In this document: positions 4,823-12,708 of the stretch, piece after piece
Numbering within the stretch: position 1 is the first letter of the stretch
How the letters are laid out: each line of letters starts with the position of its first letter
NCBI GenBank assembly: GCA_017554835.1
Contig: JAFZHO010000126.1
Location: 1 to 16,112 of the forward strand
Source of the DNA: Clostridia bacterium
GTDB lineage: Bacteria > Bacillota > Clostridia > Oscillospirales > RGIG7773
DNA length: 16,112 bases
Direction: 5' to 3'
Notes under the pieces: model-generated
What the model saw: only the letters and a program-made list of their open reading frames with translations
Databases searched by the model: none
What the model was told of the DNA's origin: nothing
Program-made: the position numbers and the translations under genes

Positions 4823-6580
4823 ATGCGTAAGACTAAAATTATATGCACTTTAGGCCCTGCAAGTGAAGATAAAAAAGTCATTTCTGCTCTTATTGATGCG
4901 GGAATGGATATTGCACGCCTTAATTTCTCTCATAGGGACCACGAATATCATAAAAATCTTATTGATAGCATCAAAGAACTCAGAACTTTGAAAAAACTTC
5001 CAATAGCTATTTTGCTTGATACAAAGGGCCCCGAAATCAGAGTTAAAACCTTTGAGAATAATTTTGTTATGCTAAACGCCGGCGATGAGTTTACGTTGAC
5101 AACAAGAGAGGTAGAGGGAAACGAAAAAATCGTTACCGTAACCCATAGCAAACTCCCTCAGGAACTATATCACGGATGCAAAATCCTTATTGATGATGGG
5201 CTTATTGAACTTATTGCCGAAAGAATAGATAAAACAGACGTTATCTGCCGCGTAGTTTCAGGAGGCAGACTCTCAAATAATAAGAGCATCAATTTGCCTG
5301 ATATTCATTTTGATATGCCTTATATCTCCGAGAGGGATACAAAGGATATTCTTTTCGGAATTGAAAACGATATTGATTATATAGCTGCGTCTTTCGTAAG
5401 ATGCGCCAAGGACGTTATCGAGCTTCGTAATCTTCTTGAAGCGAACGGCGGAGAAAATATTCAGATAATTGCAAAAATTGAAAACAGAGAAGGCGTTGAA
5501 AATATTGACGAGATTCTCTCTGTTTCTGACGGAATTATGGTTGCAAGAGGAGATATGGGGGTTGAAATACCCTTTGAGGAACTTCCCAGCATTCAAAAAG
5601 CCCTCATCCGCAAGGGATATTCCGCAGGTAAAAAGGTTATTACCGCAACTCAGATGCTTGAATCTATGATTTCCCACCCGAGACCAACAAGGGCGGAGAT
5701 TACCGACGTTGCAAACGCTATATATGACGGAACTTCTGCAATTATGCTTTCAGGTGAGACTGCGGCGGGAGCATACCCCGTTGAAGCAGTTAGCACAATG
5801 TCGAAAATAGCGGAAAAAACCGAAAGCGAAATCGATTATAAAAAGCAGTTTTTAAAATCAAATTACGATATAATAAATCCAAACGTTACCGATGCTATAT
5901 CCCACGCTACTTGTATGACTGCTCACGATTTAGGGGCAAGTGCCATTATCACGGTAACAAAAAGCGGTTCAACCGCAAGAATGATATCAAAATATAGACC
6001 TGCCTGCCCAATCATAAGCTGCACAACAAGCGAAAAAGTTTTCTATCAGCTTAATATGTCCTGGGGGGTAATTCCCGTTATAACAAAAGAAATGCATACA
6101 ACAGACGACCTTATCGCCCATAGCGTTGAAATGTCTGTTGAAAAAGGATACGTTAAAGACGGTGATCTTGCGGTTATCACTGCAGGAGTGCCTCTTGGAG
6201 TATCGGGAACTACTAACCTTCTCAAAGTGCATCTTGTTGGCAACGTTCTTGTTACAGGTAACGGAACTTATTCCGAGAATATTTCTGCCTGCGGTAAATT
6301 ATGCGTATGCAAAGATGAGGATGAAGCACTCAAAAACTTCGAAAACGGAGATATTCTTGTTATTTCCGAGACGTCAAACGTTCTTATGCCGTTGCTTAAA
6401 AAAGCTTCGGGAATTATTACTGAACTTGGCGGCGGAAACTCTCATGCAGAGATAGTAGGTCTCACTCTGGATATTCCCGTTATAAGTAATGCGGCAGGTG
6501 CGACTAAAATATTAAAATCGGGCACTGTTGTGACTATGGATGCAAAAAGAGGCCTTGTTTATAGTGGCGAAGAAAAATAA
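4823..6580 (+). CDS. pyk: Pyruvate kinase with C-terminal PEP-utilising-type domain
   Basis: 585 residues, the long form found in many Firmicutes; it converts PEP and ADP to pyruvate and ATP. The N-terminal barrel carries R32 with NFSH (34-37), DTKGPEIR (66-73), IAKIEN with K218 and E220 (216-221), ARGDMGVE (241-248), TQMLESM (276-282) and MLSGETA (308-314). Residues about 340-475 form the usual allosteric C domain. Residues about 480-585 are an extra domain with a GGGNSHAEI motif (536-544; H541), like the phospho-histidine swivelling domain of PEP-utilising enzymes; in pyruvate kinases this part is thought to be structural or regulatory rather than catalytic. The ribosome-binding site AAAGG (4806-4810) is 12 bases upstream, slightly long. 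The gene has its own promoter, and a hairpin (6583-6610) separates it from the purine operon 66 bases downstream. Confidence 0.97.
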   Translation: MRKTKIICTLGPASEDKKVISALIDAGMDIARLNFSHRDHEYHKNLIDSIKELRTLKKLPIAILLDTKGPEIRVKTFENNFVMLNAGDEFTLTTREVEGNEKIVTVTHSKLPQELYHGCKILIDDGLIELIAERIDKTDVICRVVSGGRLSNNKSINLPDIHFDMPYISERDTKDILFGIENDIDYIAASFVRCAKDVIELRNLLEANGGENIQIIAKIENREGVENIDEILSVSDGIMVARGDMGVEIPFEELPSIQKALIRKGYSAGKKVITATQMLESMISHPRPTRAEITDVANAIYDGTSAIMLSGETAAGAYPVEAVSTMSKIAEKTESEIDYKKQFLKSNYDIINPNVTDAISHATCMTAHDLGASAIITVTKSGSTARMISKYRPACPIISCTTSEKVFYQLNMSWGVIPVITKEMHTTDDLIAHSVEMSVEKGYVKDGDLAVITAGVPLGVSGTTNLLKVHLVGNVLVTGNGTYSENISACGKLCVCKDEDEALKNFENGDILVISETSNVLMPLLKKASGIITELGGGNSHAEIVGLTLDIPVISNAAGATKILKSGTVVTMDAKRGLVYSGEEK

Positions 6581-6582
6581 GA

Positions 6583-6613
6583 GCTAAGGGTAACAAAAGT
6601 TACTCTTAGCTTT
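6583..6613 (+). terminator. Hairpin after pyk, weak U-tract
   Basis: A 12-bp stem (6583-6594 with 6599-6610, core GCTAAG.GTAAC/GTTACTCTTAGC, one G-U pair) with an AAAA loop. It is followed only by TTTACATATTTAAAA rather than a solid T-run. It is likely the pyk terminator, but leaky; readthrough could feed the purine genes. Confidence 0.65.
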
Positions 6614-6646
6614 ACATATTTAAAATTGATAAAGGAGTTTTGTAAA

Positions 6647-7138
6647 ATGGCAAAAAAAGTTGGAATTATTATCGGTTCAGATAGCGATTTACCGATTATG
6701 AAAGGTTGTATTTCCATGCTGAAGAAATTCGGCGTTGAATATACTTTGAACGTTATGTCCGCTCATAGAACACCTCAAAGAGCAATGGAATTCGCTTCAA
6801 AAGCAAAAGAAAACGGCTACGGAGTTATTATCGCCGCAGCAGGAAAAGCAGCTCATCTTGGTGGAGTTCTTGCAGCTCATACTACCTTGCCCGTAATCGG
6901 CATTCCCGTTAAGTCCTCTACCTTTGATGGTATGGATGCACTTCTTGCAACTGTTCAGATGCCAAAAGGTGTTCCCGTTGCAACGGTTGCAGTTGACGGA
7001 GCTGATAATGCTGCCATACTTGCTTGCCAGATGATGGGTATATATGATGAGGAGCTTGGCCAAAAGCTTTCTCAGTTCAAGGATGATATGGAAAAGGAAG
7101 TTATTGAAAAAGACGCAAAAATTCAGTCAGAGATATAG
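6647..7138 (+). CDS. purE: N5-CAIR mutase PurE
   Basis: 163 residues from ATG 6647; AAAGGAG (6631-6637) lies 9 bases upstream and the longer frame starting with a TTG at 6626 overlaps that site. PurE converts N5-carboxyaminoimidazole ribonucleotide to CAIR in purine synthesis. Motifs: GSDSDLP (10-16), SAHRTP with the catalytic histidine H40 (38-43), AAGKAAHLGG (64-73), IGIPVKS and VQMPKGVPV (103-111). The AAHL signature and length fit the class I (bacterial mutase) form. Class I PurE normally needs PurK to make N5-CAIR; PurK is not in this window and may be elsewhere. First gene of the purine operon. I see no purine riboswitch or PurR-type box upstream. Confidence 0.95.
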   Translation: MAKKVGIIIGSDSDLPIMKGCISMLKKFGVEYTLNVMSAHRTPQRAMEFASKAKENGYGVIIAAAGKAAHLGGVLAAHTTLPVIGIPVKSSTFDGMDALLATVQMPKGVPVATVAVDGADNAAILACQMMGIYDEELGQKLSQFKDDMEKEVIEKDAKIQSEI

Positions 7139-7153
7139 TAAGGAGAAAAATTG

Positions 7154-8575
7154 ATGTTTGATAAAATAAACGAAGAATGCGGTATATTCGGTATTTATTC
7201 AAAAGACGGGGCAGACGTTGTTGAAGAAACCTATCTTGCCTTATATGCTTTGCAGCACCGTGGTCAGCAAAGCTGCGGTATTGCAGTTAACGATGACGGG
7301 GTTATAACTTATCGCAAAGATTCGGGACTTGTTCCTGACGTTTTTGATAAAAACTCTCTCAAAAGTCTTGGAGCAGGAAAAATGGCAATAGGCCACGTCA
7401 GATATGCAACGAAAGAAGATAATAATGCAGTTAGCGCTCAGCCCTTGGTTTCAAGATACGTAAAAGGAAATATCGCTCTTTCATATAACGGAAATCTTCT
7501 TAACGGCTACGAGCTTCGTGAAGAGTTTATGAAAAAAGGCGGAATATTCCAGACCTCAAACGATAGCGAAACTATTATGTATACTATCGCTCAGGAAAGA
7601 AATAAAGCCGGCTCAGTTGAAGAAGCAATCAATAATAGCATGAAACTTCTTAAAGGAGCATATTCCTTTGTTCTTATGAGCCCAAAGAAATTAATCGCAG
7701 CAAGAGACCCTCACGGTTTCAAACCACTTTGCATGGGTCAGTTAAACGATTCATATATATTTGCTTCTGAGTCCTGCGCCCTTGATACTATTGGTGCAAC
7801 CTTGATAAGAGAACTTGATCCGGGAGAAATTGCCATTGTTGACGATAAAGGAATCAGATACATAAGAGATAACTGCGGCGGGAAATCAAATATGTGTGTA
7901 TTTGAGCATGTATATTTTGCAAGACCTGACTCTGTTATCGAGGGTAACTCAGTTCATATGGCAAGGCGTGAAGCAGGAAAATATCTTGCAAGAGAGCATC
8001 ACGTAGATGCAGACCTTGTTTGCGGAGTTCCCGATTCAGGGCTTGACGCTGCTATGGGATACGCAGCAGAAAGCGGCATTCCTTACGGACTTGCTTTTAT
8101 AAAGAATAGATATATCGGCAGAACCTTCATTCAGCCAACTCAGAACGCAAGAGAAAGAGCAGTTAAGATTAAACTTAATTCCCTTTCTTCAACTGTTAAA
8201 GGTAAGAGAATCGTTCTTGTTGATGACTCAATAGTAAGAGGAACAACCGTTGCCCAGATTATCAAGCTTCTTAGAGATGCAGGGGCAAAAGAGGTTCATA
8301 TTAGAATTTCTTCACCACCGTTCCTTTATCCTTGTTATTTCGGAACTGATATAGATTCCAGAGATAAACTTATTGCAAATAATTTCACTAAAGATGAGAT
8401 TTGTCAGCAAATCGGTGCAGATAGCTTGGGATATCTTAGCATAGAAGCACTTTCAAAAATCGCACCAAATGCTAAATGCGATTATTGTATCGGATGCTTT
8501 ACGGGAAAATATCCTGTTGAAGTGCCTGATGAATTAGAAAAAGATAAATTTAAAGATAAAATAACGAAGAAATAG
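7154..8575 (+). CDS. purF: Amidophosphoribosyltransferase PurF
   Basis: 473 residues from ATG 7154, the codon after a TTG; the AAGGAG site at 7140-7145 is 8 bases upstream. PurF makes 5-phosphoribosylamine from PRPP and glutamine, the first committed step. The short N-terminus MFDKINEE is a propeptide that would be removed to expose C9 (CGIFG) as the glutaminase nucleophile; the glutaminase domain continues with HRGQQS (35-40), GHVRYAT and YNGNL. The phosphoribosyltransferase domain has the PRPP loop VLVDDSIVRGTT (354-365). Four cysteines at C248, C394, C445 and C448 match the spacing of 4Fe-4S ligands in the Bacillus subtilis type enzyme, suggesting an oxygen-sensitive cluster. Its start is 16 bases after the purE stop. 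Confidence 0.97.
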   Translation: MFDKINEECGIFGIYSKDGADVVEETYLALYALQHRGQQSCGIAVNDDGVITYRKDSGLVPDVFDKNSLKSLGAGKMAIGHVRYATKEDNNAVSAQPLVSRYVKGNIALSYNGNLLNGYELREEFMKKGGIFQTSNDSETIMYTIAQERNKAGSVEEAINNSMKLLKGAYSFVLMSPKKLIAARDPHGFKPLCMGQLNDSYIFASESCALDTIGATLIRELDPGEIAIVDDKGIRYIRDNCGGKSNMCVFEHVYFARPDSVIEGNSVHMARREAGKYLAREHHVDADLVCGVPDSGLDAAMGYAAESGIPYGLAFIKNRYIGRTFIQPTQNARERAVKIKLNSLSSTVKGKRIVLVDDSIVRGTTVAQIIKLLRDAGAKEVHIRISSPPFLYPCYFGTDIDSRDKLIANNFTKDEICQQIGADSLGYLSIEALSKIAPNAKCDYCIGCFTGKYPVEVPDELEKDKFKDKITKK

Positions 8576-8589
8576 TTGGGGGATTAGTT

Positions 8590-9630
8590 ATGAGTAAAAG
8601 TTTTGCAGAACGTTATAAAGCTGCCGGAGTTGACGTTGAGGCAGGTTATAAGTCAGTTGAGTTAATTAAAGAGCACGTAAAAAGAACAAATATTCCGGGA
8701 GTTTTATCTTCTATCGGAGGATTTGGCGGTCTTTTTGAAATCGAAGATTTTTCAAAATATAAAAAACCTGTTCTTGTTTCAGGAACAGACGGCGTTGGAA
8801 CAAAATTAAAACTTGCTTTCCTGATGGATAAGCATGATACGGTTGGTATCGACTGCGTTGCAATGTGTGTTAATGATATTGTTTGCGGTGGTGCAAAACC
8901 GCTTATCTTCCTTGATTACATAGCAGTAGGCAAAAACTATCCCGAAAAAATTGCCCAGATAGTAAAAGGAATTTCCGACGGTTGTATAATGGCGGGATGC
9001 GCTCTTGTTGGTGGCGAAACTGCCGAAATGCCCGGCTTTTATCCTATTGATGAATATGACCTTGCAGGTTTTTCTGTTGGTATCGTTGATAAAGATAAGA
9101 TTATAACAAACGATTCAATGAAAAAAGGCGACGTTCTTATCGGCGTTTCTTCAAGCGGTGTTCATTCAAACGGATTTTCTCTTGTAAGAAAAGTTTTCAA
9201 TATTGATGAAAAAACCGTTAATATGCATATTGATGAATTAGGTTCAACTCTTGGAGAAACTCTTTTGACTCCAACTAAAATATACGTTAAACCTACTTTG
9301 GACCTTGCAGAAAAAATCAATATAAAAGGTATTTCTCATATCACCGGCGGTGGTTTCTACGAAAATATTCCGAGAATGCTTAAAGACGGCGTAGTTGCAA
9401 AAATCAACGAAAGCGCAGTTGACGTTCTTCCTATATTCAACCTTATTGCCAAAACAGGAAATATCGAAAAAAGAGAAATGTTCAATACTTTTAATATGGG
9501 TATCGGTCTTGTTCTTTGCGTTGATAAAAACGACGTTGATAAAACTATCGAAACATTCAATGCTTACGGCGAAAAAGCCGTTGTTCTCGGAGAACTTGCC
9601 GAAGGCGAAACAGGTGTTGAAATATGCTAA
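8590..9630 (+). CDS. purM: AIR synthetase PurM
   Basis: 346 residues, full length for the family. PurM closes the imidazole ring, converting FGAM and ATP to AIR. Motifs: GTDGVGTK (65-72), MCVNDIVCGGAKPL (92-105), GGETAEMPGFY (141-151), SSGVHSNGFSL (188-198) and a TGGGFYENIPR near residue 255. It starts 14 bases after purF behind a GGGGGA ribosome-binding site. Its last codons overlap purN by 7 bases (ATGCTAA), so translation is probably coupled. Confidence 0.97.
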   Translation: MSKSFAERYKAAGVDVEAGYKSVELIKEHVKRTNIPGVLSSIGGFGGLFEIEDFSKYKKPVLVSGTDGVGTKLKLAFLMDKHDTVGIDCVAMCVNDIVCGGAKPLIFLDYIAVGKNYPEKIAQIVKGISDGCIMAGCALVGGETAEMPGFYPIDEYDLAGFSVGIVDKDKIITNDSMKKGDVLIGVSSSGVHSNGFSLVRKVFNIDEKTVNMHIDELGSTLGETLLTPTKIYVKPTLDLAEKINIKGISHITGGGFYENIPRMLKDGVVAKINESAVDVLPIFNLIAKTGNIEKREMFNTFNMGIGLVLCVDKNDVDKTIETFNAYGEKAVVLGELAEGETGVEIC

Positions 9631-10250
9631 ACATAGCTGTTTTTGTTTCAGGTGGCGGAACTAATCTTCAGGCGCTTATTGACGCTCAGAAAAGCGGTAT
9701 TATAAAAAACGGGAAAATAGGTCTTGTTGTTTCAAGTAAAGAGGGCGTTTTTGCCTTGGAAAGAGCAAAAAATGCAAATATTCCTTATGTCGTTTGTCCG
9801 AGAAAGGATTTCTCCGATAACGAAAGCTATAGCAACGAGCTTTTGAAAATACTTGAAGAAAATAATATCGGCGTTGTTGTTCTTGCAGGGTTTATGACCG
9901 TTCTGAAAGGCGAAATTCTTAAAAAATATAAAAACAAAATTATTAACGTTCATCCTGCGTTGATACCATCTTTTTGCGGAGACGGATTTTACGGACTTAA
10001 GGTTCACGAAAAAGCTCTTGAATACGGGGTTAAAATCACGGGGGCAACAGTCCATTTCGTTAATGACGTTACCGATGGCGGAGCCATTATTTTGCAAAAG
10101 AGCGTTGAAATTGAAAACGATGATACTCCGGAAATTCTTCAGAAAAGAGTTATGGAGCAGGCAGAGTGGAAGATACTTCCCCTTGCAGTTGAACTTTTCT
10201 GCGCAGGAAAAATTGAAATTTCAGGGAATAAAACAATTATAAAAAGGTAG
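9624..10250 (+). CDS. purN: GAR transformylase PurN
   Basis: 208 residues. PurN transfers a formyl group from 10-formyltetrahydrofolate to glycinamide ribonucleotide. Visible: SGGGTNLQAL (9-18), INVHPALIPSF (107-117) with N108 and H110 as the catalytic Asn and His candidates, and VHFVNDVTDGG (143-153) with D151 as the Asp candidate. The start ATG 9624 overlaps the purM stop. The C-terminal FCAGKIEISGNKTIIKR is a normal tail for the family. Confidence 0.96.
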   Translation: MLNIAVFVSGGGTNLQALIDAQKSGIIKNGKIGLVVSSKEGVFALERAKNANIPYVVCPRKDFSDNESYSNELLKILEENNIGVVVLAGFMTVLKGEILKKYKNKIINVHPALIPSFCGDGFYGLKVHEKALEYGVKITGATVHFVNDVTDGGAIILQKSVEIENDDTPEILQKRVMEQAEWKILPLAVELFCAGKIEISGNKTIIKR

Positions 10251-10259
10251 GGAGATAAA

Positions 10260-10967
10260 ATGAATAATATAAGCGAAATTCTAAAAAACAACTCCTATCC
10301 CGGAAGAGGGATACTTATCGGAAAAAATGCTGACGGCAAGAAGATTTCAATTGCTTATTTCATTATGGGAAGAAGCGAAAATAGCCGAAACAGAATTTTT
10401 GAAGAAATTGATAACGGAATTCGAACAAAAGCTTTTGATGAGTCAAAACTTGTTGACCCTTCACTTATAATTTACGCACCTGTTCGCGTTATAGATAATC
10501 AGACAATAGTAACAAACGGTGACCAGACTGATACTGTTTATGATTTTATCAAAGAGGGAGATACCTTTGAAAACGCTCTCAGAACAAGAGAGTTCGAGCC
10601 GGATGACCCCAACTTCACTCCAAGAATTTCAGGAATCGTGCAGATAAATCAGAATAAGTTTTTATATAAACTTTCTATCTTGAAAAGCGCAAGAGGAAAT
10701 GATGCTTGTTGTCAGAGATTTTTCTATGAGTATGAAAACCCCATCGACGGAGAAGGTCATTTTATCCATACATATAAATGCGATGGAAATCCTATCCCAT
10801 CATTTGAGGGTGAGCCCACGTTAGTTGAAGTAAAAGGTAATATCGACGAATTTACCGAAAATATCTGGACTTCACTTAACGAAGATAATAAAGTTTCCTT
10901 GTTTACAAGATTTATAAACCTTGAAACAGGGGAAATCGAAACAAGAATTATCAATAAAAATAAATAA
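10260..10967 (+). CDS. purO: IMP cyclohydrolase, archaeal-type PurO
   Basis: 235 residues with no similarity in design to the N-terminal MGS-like domain of PurH; it matches the PurO family (IMP cyclohydrolase first known from archaea), which closes FAICAR to IMP. Family-like features: SYPGRGILIGKN (12-23), IVTNGDQTDTVYDF (83-96) comparable to the VVSNGSHTDT segment of archaeal PurO, and NFTPRISGIV (118-127). It starts 9 bases after purN behind GGGAG (10250-10254) and is followed directly by a stand-alone AICAR formyltransferase, so the two together replace bifunctional PurH. The placement makes the assignment strong. Confidence 0.9.
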   Translation: MNNISEILKNNSYPGRGILIGKNADGKKISIAYFIMGRSENSRNRIFEEIDNGIRTKAFDESKLVDPSLIIYAPVRVIDNQTIVTNGDQTDTVYDFIKEGDTFENALRTREFEPDDPNFTPRISGIVQINQNKFLYKLSILKSARGNDACCQRFFYEYENPIDGEGHFIHTYKCDGNPIPSFEGEPTLVEVKGNIDEFTENIWTSLNEDNKVSLFTRFINLETGEIETRIINKNK

Positions 10968-10983
10968 TCGGGGGTAATTAGTA

Positions 10984-12159
10984 ATGGCTAAAGAATTAGA
11001 GTTAAAATACGGTTGTAACCCAAATCAGAAACCGTCAAAAATTTATATGAAAGAGGGAGAACTTCCCATAGAGGTTCTTAACGGAAAACCCGGTTTTATA
11101 AACTTTCTTGATGCGTTTAATAGCTGGCAGCTCGTTAAAGAATTAAAAAAGGCAACAGGACTTCCCGCAGCGGCTTCTTTCAAGCACGTTAGCCCTGCAG
11201 GCGCAGCAGTTGGAATTCCCCTAAGCGATACCTTGAAAAAAATATATTTTGTTGATGACGTTGAATTAACTGATCTTGCCTGCGCTTATGCAAGAGCAAG
11301 AGGAGCAGACAGAATGAGTTCTTACGGCGATTTTATCGCTCTTTCAGATGTTTGCGATGAAGCGACAGCAACATTAATCGCAAGAGAAGTTTCCGACGGA
11401 ATTATAGCTCCGGGTTATACTGATAAAGCTCTTGAAATCCTTAAAGGAAAAAGAAAAGGCACTTATAATATAGTTAAAATCGATGAAAATTACGTTCCTG
11501 CACCTATTGAACATAAAGACGTTTTCGGAATCACTTTTGAGCAGGGCAGAAACGAACTTGATATTAACGAAGAGCTTCTTTCAAATATCGTTACTGATAA
11601 TAAAAATATTCCCGACGATGCAAAAAGAGATTTGATTATTTCTCTTATCACTTTGAAATATACTCAGTCAAACTCAGTTTGCTATGCAAAAGATGGTCAG
11701 GCAATAGGAATCGGCGCAGGTCAGCAGTCACGAGTTCATTGTACCCGCCTTGCAGGAAGCAAAGCAGATAACTGGTTCCTTCGTCAGCATCCGAAGGTAT
11801 TGGCTCTTCCATTTGTTGATAATATCCGTCGTCCCGATAGAGATAATACCATAGACGTTTATATTTCTGAAGAATGTATGGACGTTTTGGCAGAGGGAAC
11901 GTGGCAGAATTTCTTCAAAGAAAAGCCCGAAGTTTTAACAGCGGAAGAAAAAAGAGAATGGCTTGATAAAATGACAGACGTTTCCCTTGGTTCAGATGCA
12001 TTTTTCCCATTTGGCGATAATATCGAAAGAGCAAAGAAAAGCGGCGTTAAATATATTGCTCAGCCGGGTGGCTCTATCAGAGATGATAACGTTATAGATA
12101 CTTGCAATAAGTATGACATGGCAATGGCCTTTACAGGAATCAGATTATTCCATCATTAA
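10984..12159 (+). CDS. purH: Stand-alone AICAR formyltransferase (PurH C-terminal type)
   Basis: 391 residues that correspond to the formyltransferase half of PurH, with no IMP cyclohydrolase half. It uses 10-formyl-THF to formylate AICAR to FAICAR. Motifs: LKYGCNPNQKP (7-17), SFKHVSPAGAA (65-75) with the K67-H68 pair, IGIGAGQQSRVHCTRL (241-256), SDAFFPFGDNIERA (337-350), QPGGSIRDDNVI (360-371) and TGIRLFHH at the C-terminus. The start ATG 10984 has GGGGG 13 bases upstream. The missing partner step is done by the preceding purO gene. In the literature such single-domain enzymes are sometimes given other symbols; purH is used here for the domain. Confidence 0.93.
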   Translation: MAKELELKYGCNPNQKPSKIYMKEGELPIEVLNGKPGFINFLDAFNSWQLVKELKKATGLPAAASFKHVSPAGAAVGIPLSDTLKKIYFVDDVELTDLACAYARARGADRMSSYGDFIALSDVCDEATATLIAREVSDGIIAPGYTDKALEILKGKRKGTYNIVKIDENYVPAPIEHKDVFGITFEQGRNELDINEELLSNIVTDNKNIPDDAKRDLIISLITLKYTQSNSVCYAKDGQAIGIGAGQQSRVHCTRLAGSKADNWFLRQHPKVLALPFVDNIRRPDRDNTIDVYISEECMDVLAEGTWQNFFKEKPEVLTAEEKREWLDKMTDVSLGSDAFFPFGDNIERAKKSGVKYIAQPGGSIRDDNVIDTCNKYDMAMAFTGIRLFHH

Positions 12160-12174
12160 TATAGGGTATTTAAA

Positions 12175-12390
12175 ATGAAAAAAATGATTGCACCTATTAT
12201 AATCGCTATACTAACAATTCTTGGATTGCTTGCTTATTGCGGTATATTATTTTTAGCCCCGATGGGACTTGGAATTAAAATATTGATAGGCATAATTTAT
12301 TTTGCTTTATGCGGAGTAGCAATCTTCGTTTTGGTAGAAAGAATTAAAGAAATAAGGAGTGGCGAAGAAGATGATCTTAGTAAATACTGA
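12175..12390 (+). CDS. Small two-span membrane protein in the purine operon
   Basis: 71 residues. MKKM is followed by a hydrophobic segment (about 5-30) and a second one (about 33-53), then a charged tail (ERIKEIRSGEEDDLSKY) expected in the cytoplasm. No family is recognised. The ribosome-binding site is weak (AGGG at 12163). The last 20 bases overlap the next gene, whose Shine-Dalgarno (12355-12359) is inside this reading frame, so the two are probably translated together. Embedded between the AICAR formyltransferase and purD, it is presumably co-transcribed with purine genes, but nothing in its sequence ties it to purine chemistry. Confidence 0.75.
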   Translation: MKKMIAPIIIAILTILGLLAYCGILFLAPMGLGIKILIGIIYFALCGVAIFVLVERIKEIRSGEEDDLSKY

Positions 12391-12682
12391 TTATATAACA
12401 GGAAAAGAACTTGAAATGCTTGGCCTTGTTAAAGGAAGCACTATTCAGTCAAAAAATATCGGCAGAGATATAACTCAGAGTTTTAAAACTCTTGTTGGTG
12501 GCGAACTTAAAGCATATAACGAAATGATGAATGATGCCAGAGCACTTGCAACAAAAAGAATGGTTGAAGAAGCAGAAGCTCTTGGCGCAGATGCTATTAT
12601 AAATATCAGATATGCGTCTGCGGCAGTTATGCAGGGCGCTGCAGAAGTTATGGCATACGGAACTGCCGTTAAATTCAAATAA
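12371..12682 (+). CDS. YbjQ / UPF0145 (DUF74) family protein
   Basis: 103 residues from ATG 12371, behind AGGAG (12355-12359, 11 bases). The GTG at 12359 shares bases with this site and is unlikely. Family-like features: DYITGKELEMLGLVKGST (7-24), a middle QSFKTLVGGELKAY (36-49), and a helix with EEAEALGADAIINIRY (68-83), ending in the hydrophobic AYGTAVKFK. This is the UPF0145 heavy-metal-binding-domain family (YbjQ in E. coli), small oligomeric proteins whose physiological role is not settled. It shares the operon with a small membrane protein and purD. Upstream overlap of 20 bases indicates coupling. Sure of the family, not of the role. Confidence 0.88.
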   Translation: MILVNTDYITGKELEMLGLVKGSTIQSKNIGRDITQSFKTLVGGELKAYNEMMNDARALATKRMVEEAEALGADAIINIRYASAAVMQGAAEVMAYGTAVKFK

Positions 12683-12708
12683 GTCCTATTTTCGAAAGGA
12701 AGTTAAAA

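Noticed and set aside
5273..5677. Minus-strand open frame of 134 codons within pyk
   Set aside because: It is antisense to a highly conserved part of pyruvate kinase, has no ribosome-binding site and no recognisable protein features; it is a shadow of the codon bias of the real gene.
6581..6646. Purine riboswitch or PurBox before purE
   Set aside because: The 66-base space is filled by a simple hairpin and a ribosome-binding site; the conserved three-way-junction core of guanine riboswitches is absent, and I see no CCGAAC-type box.
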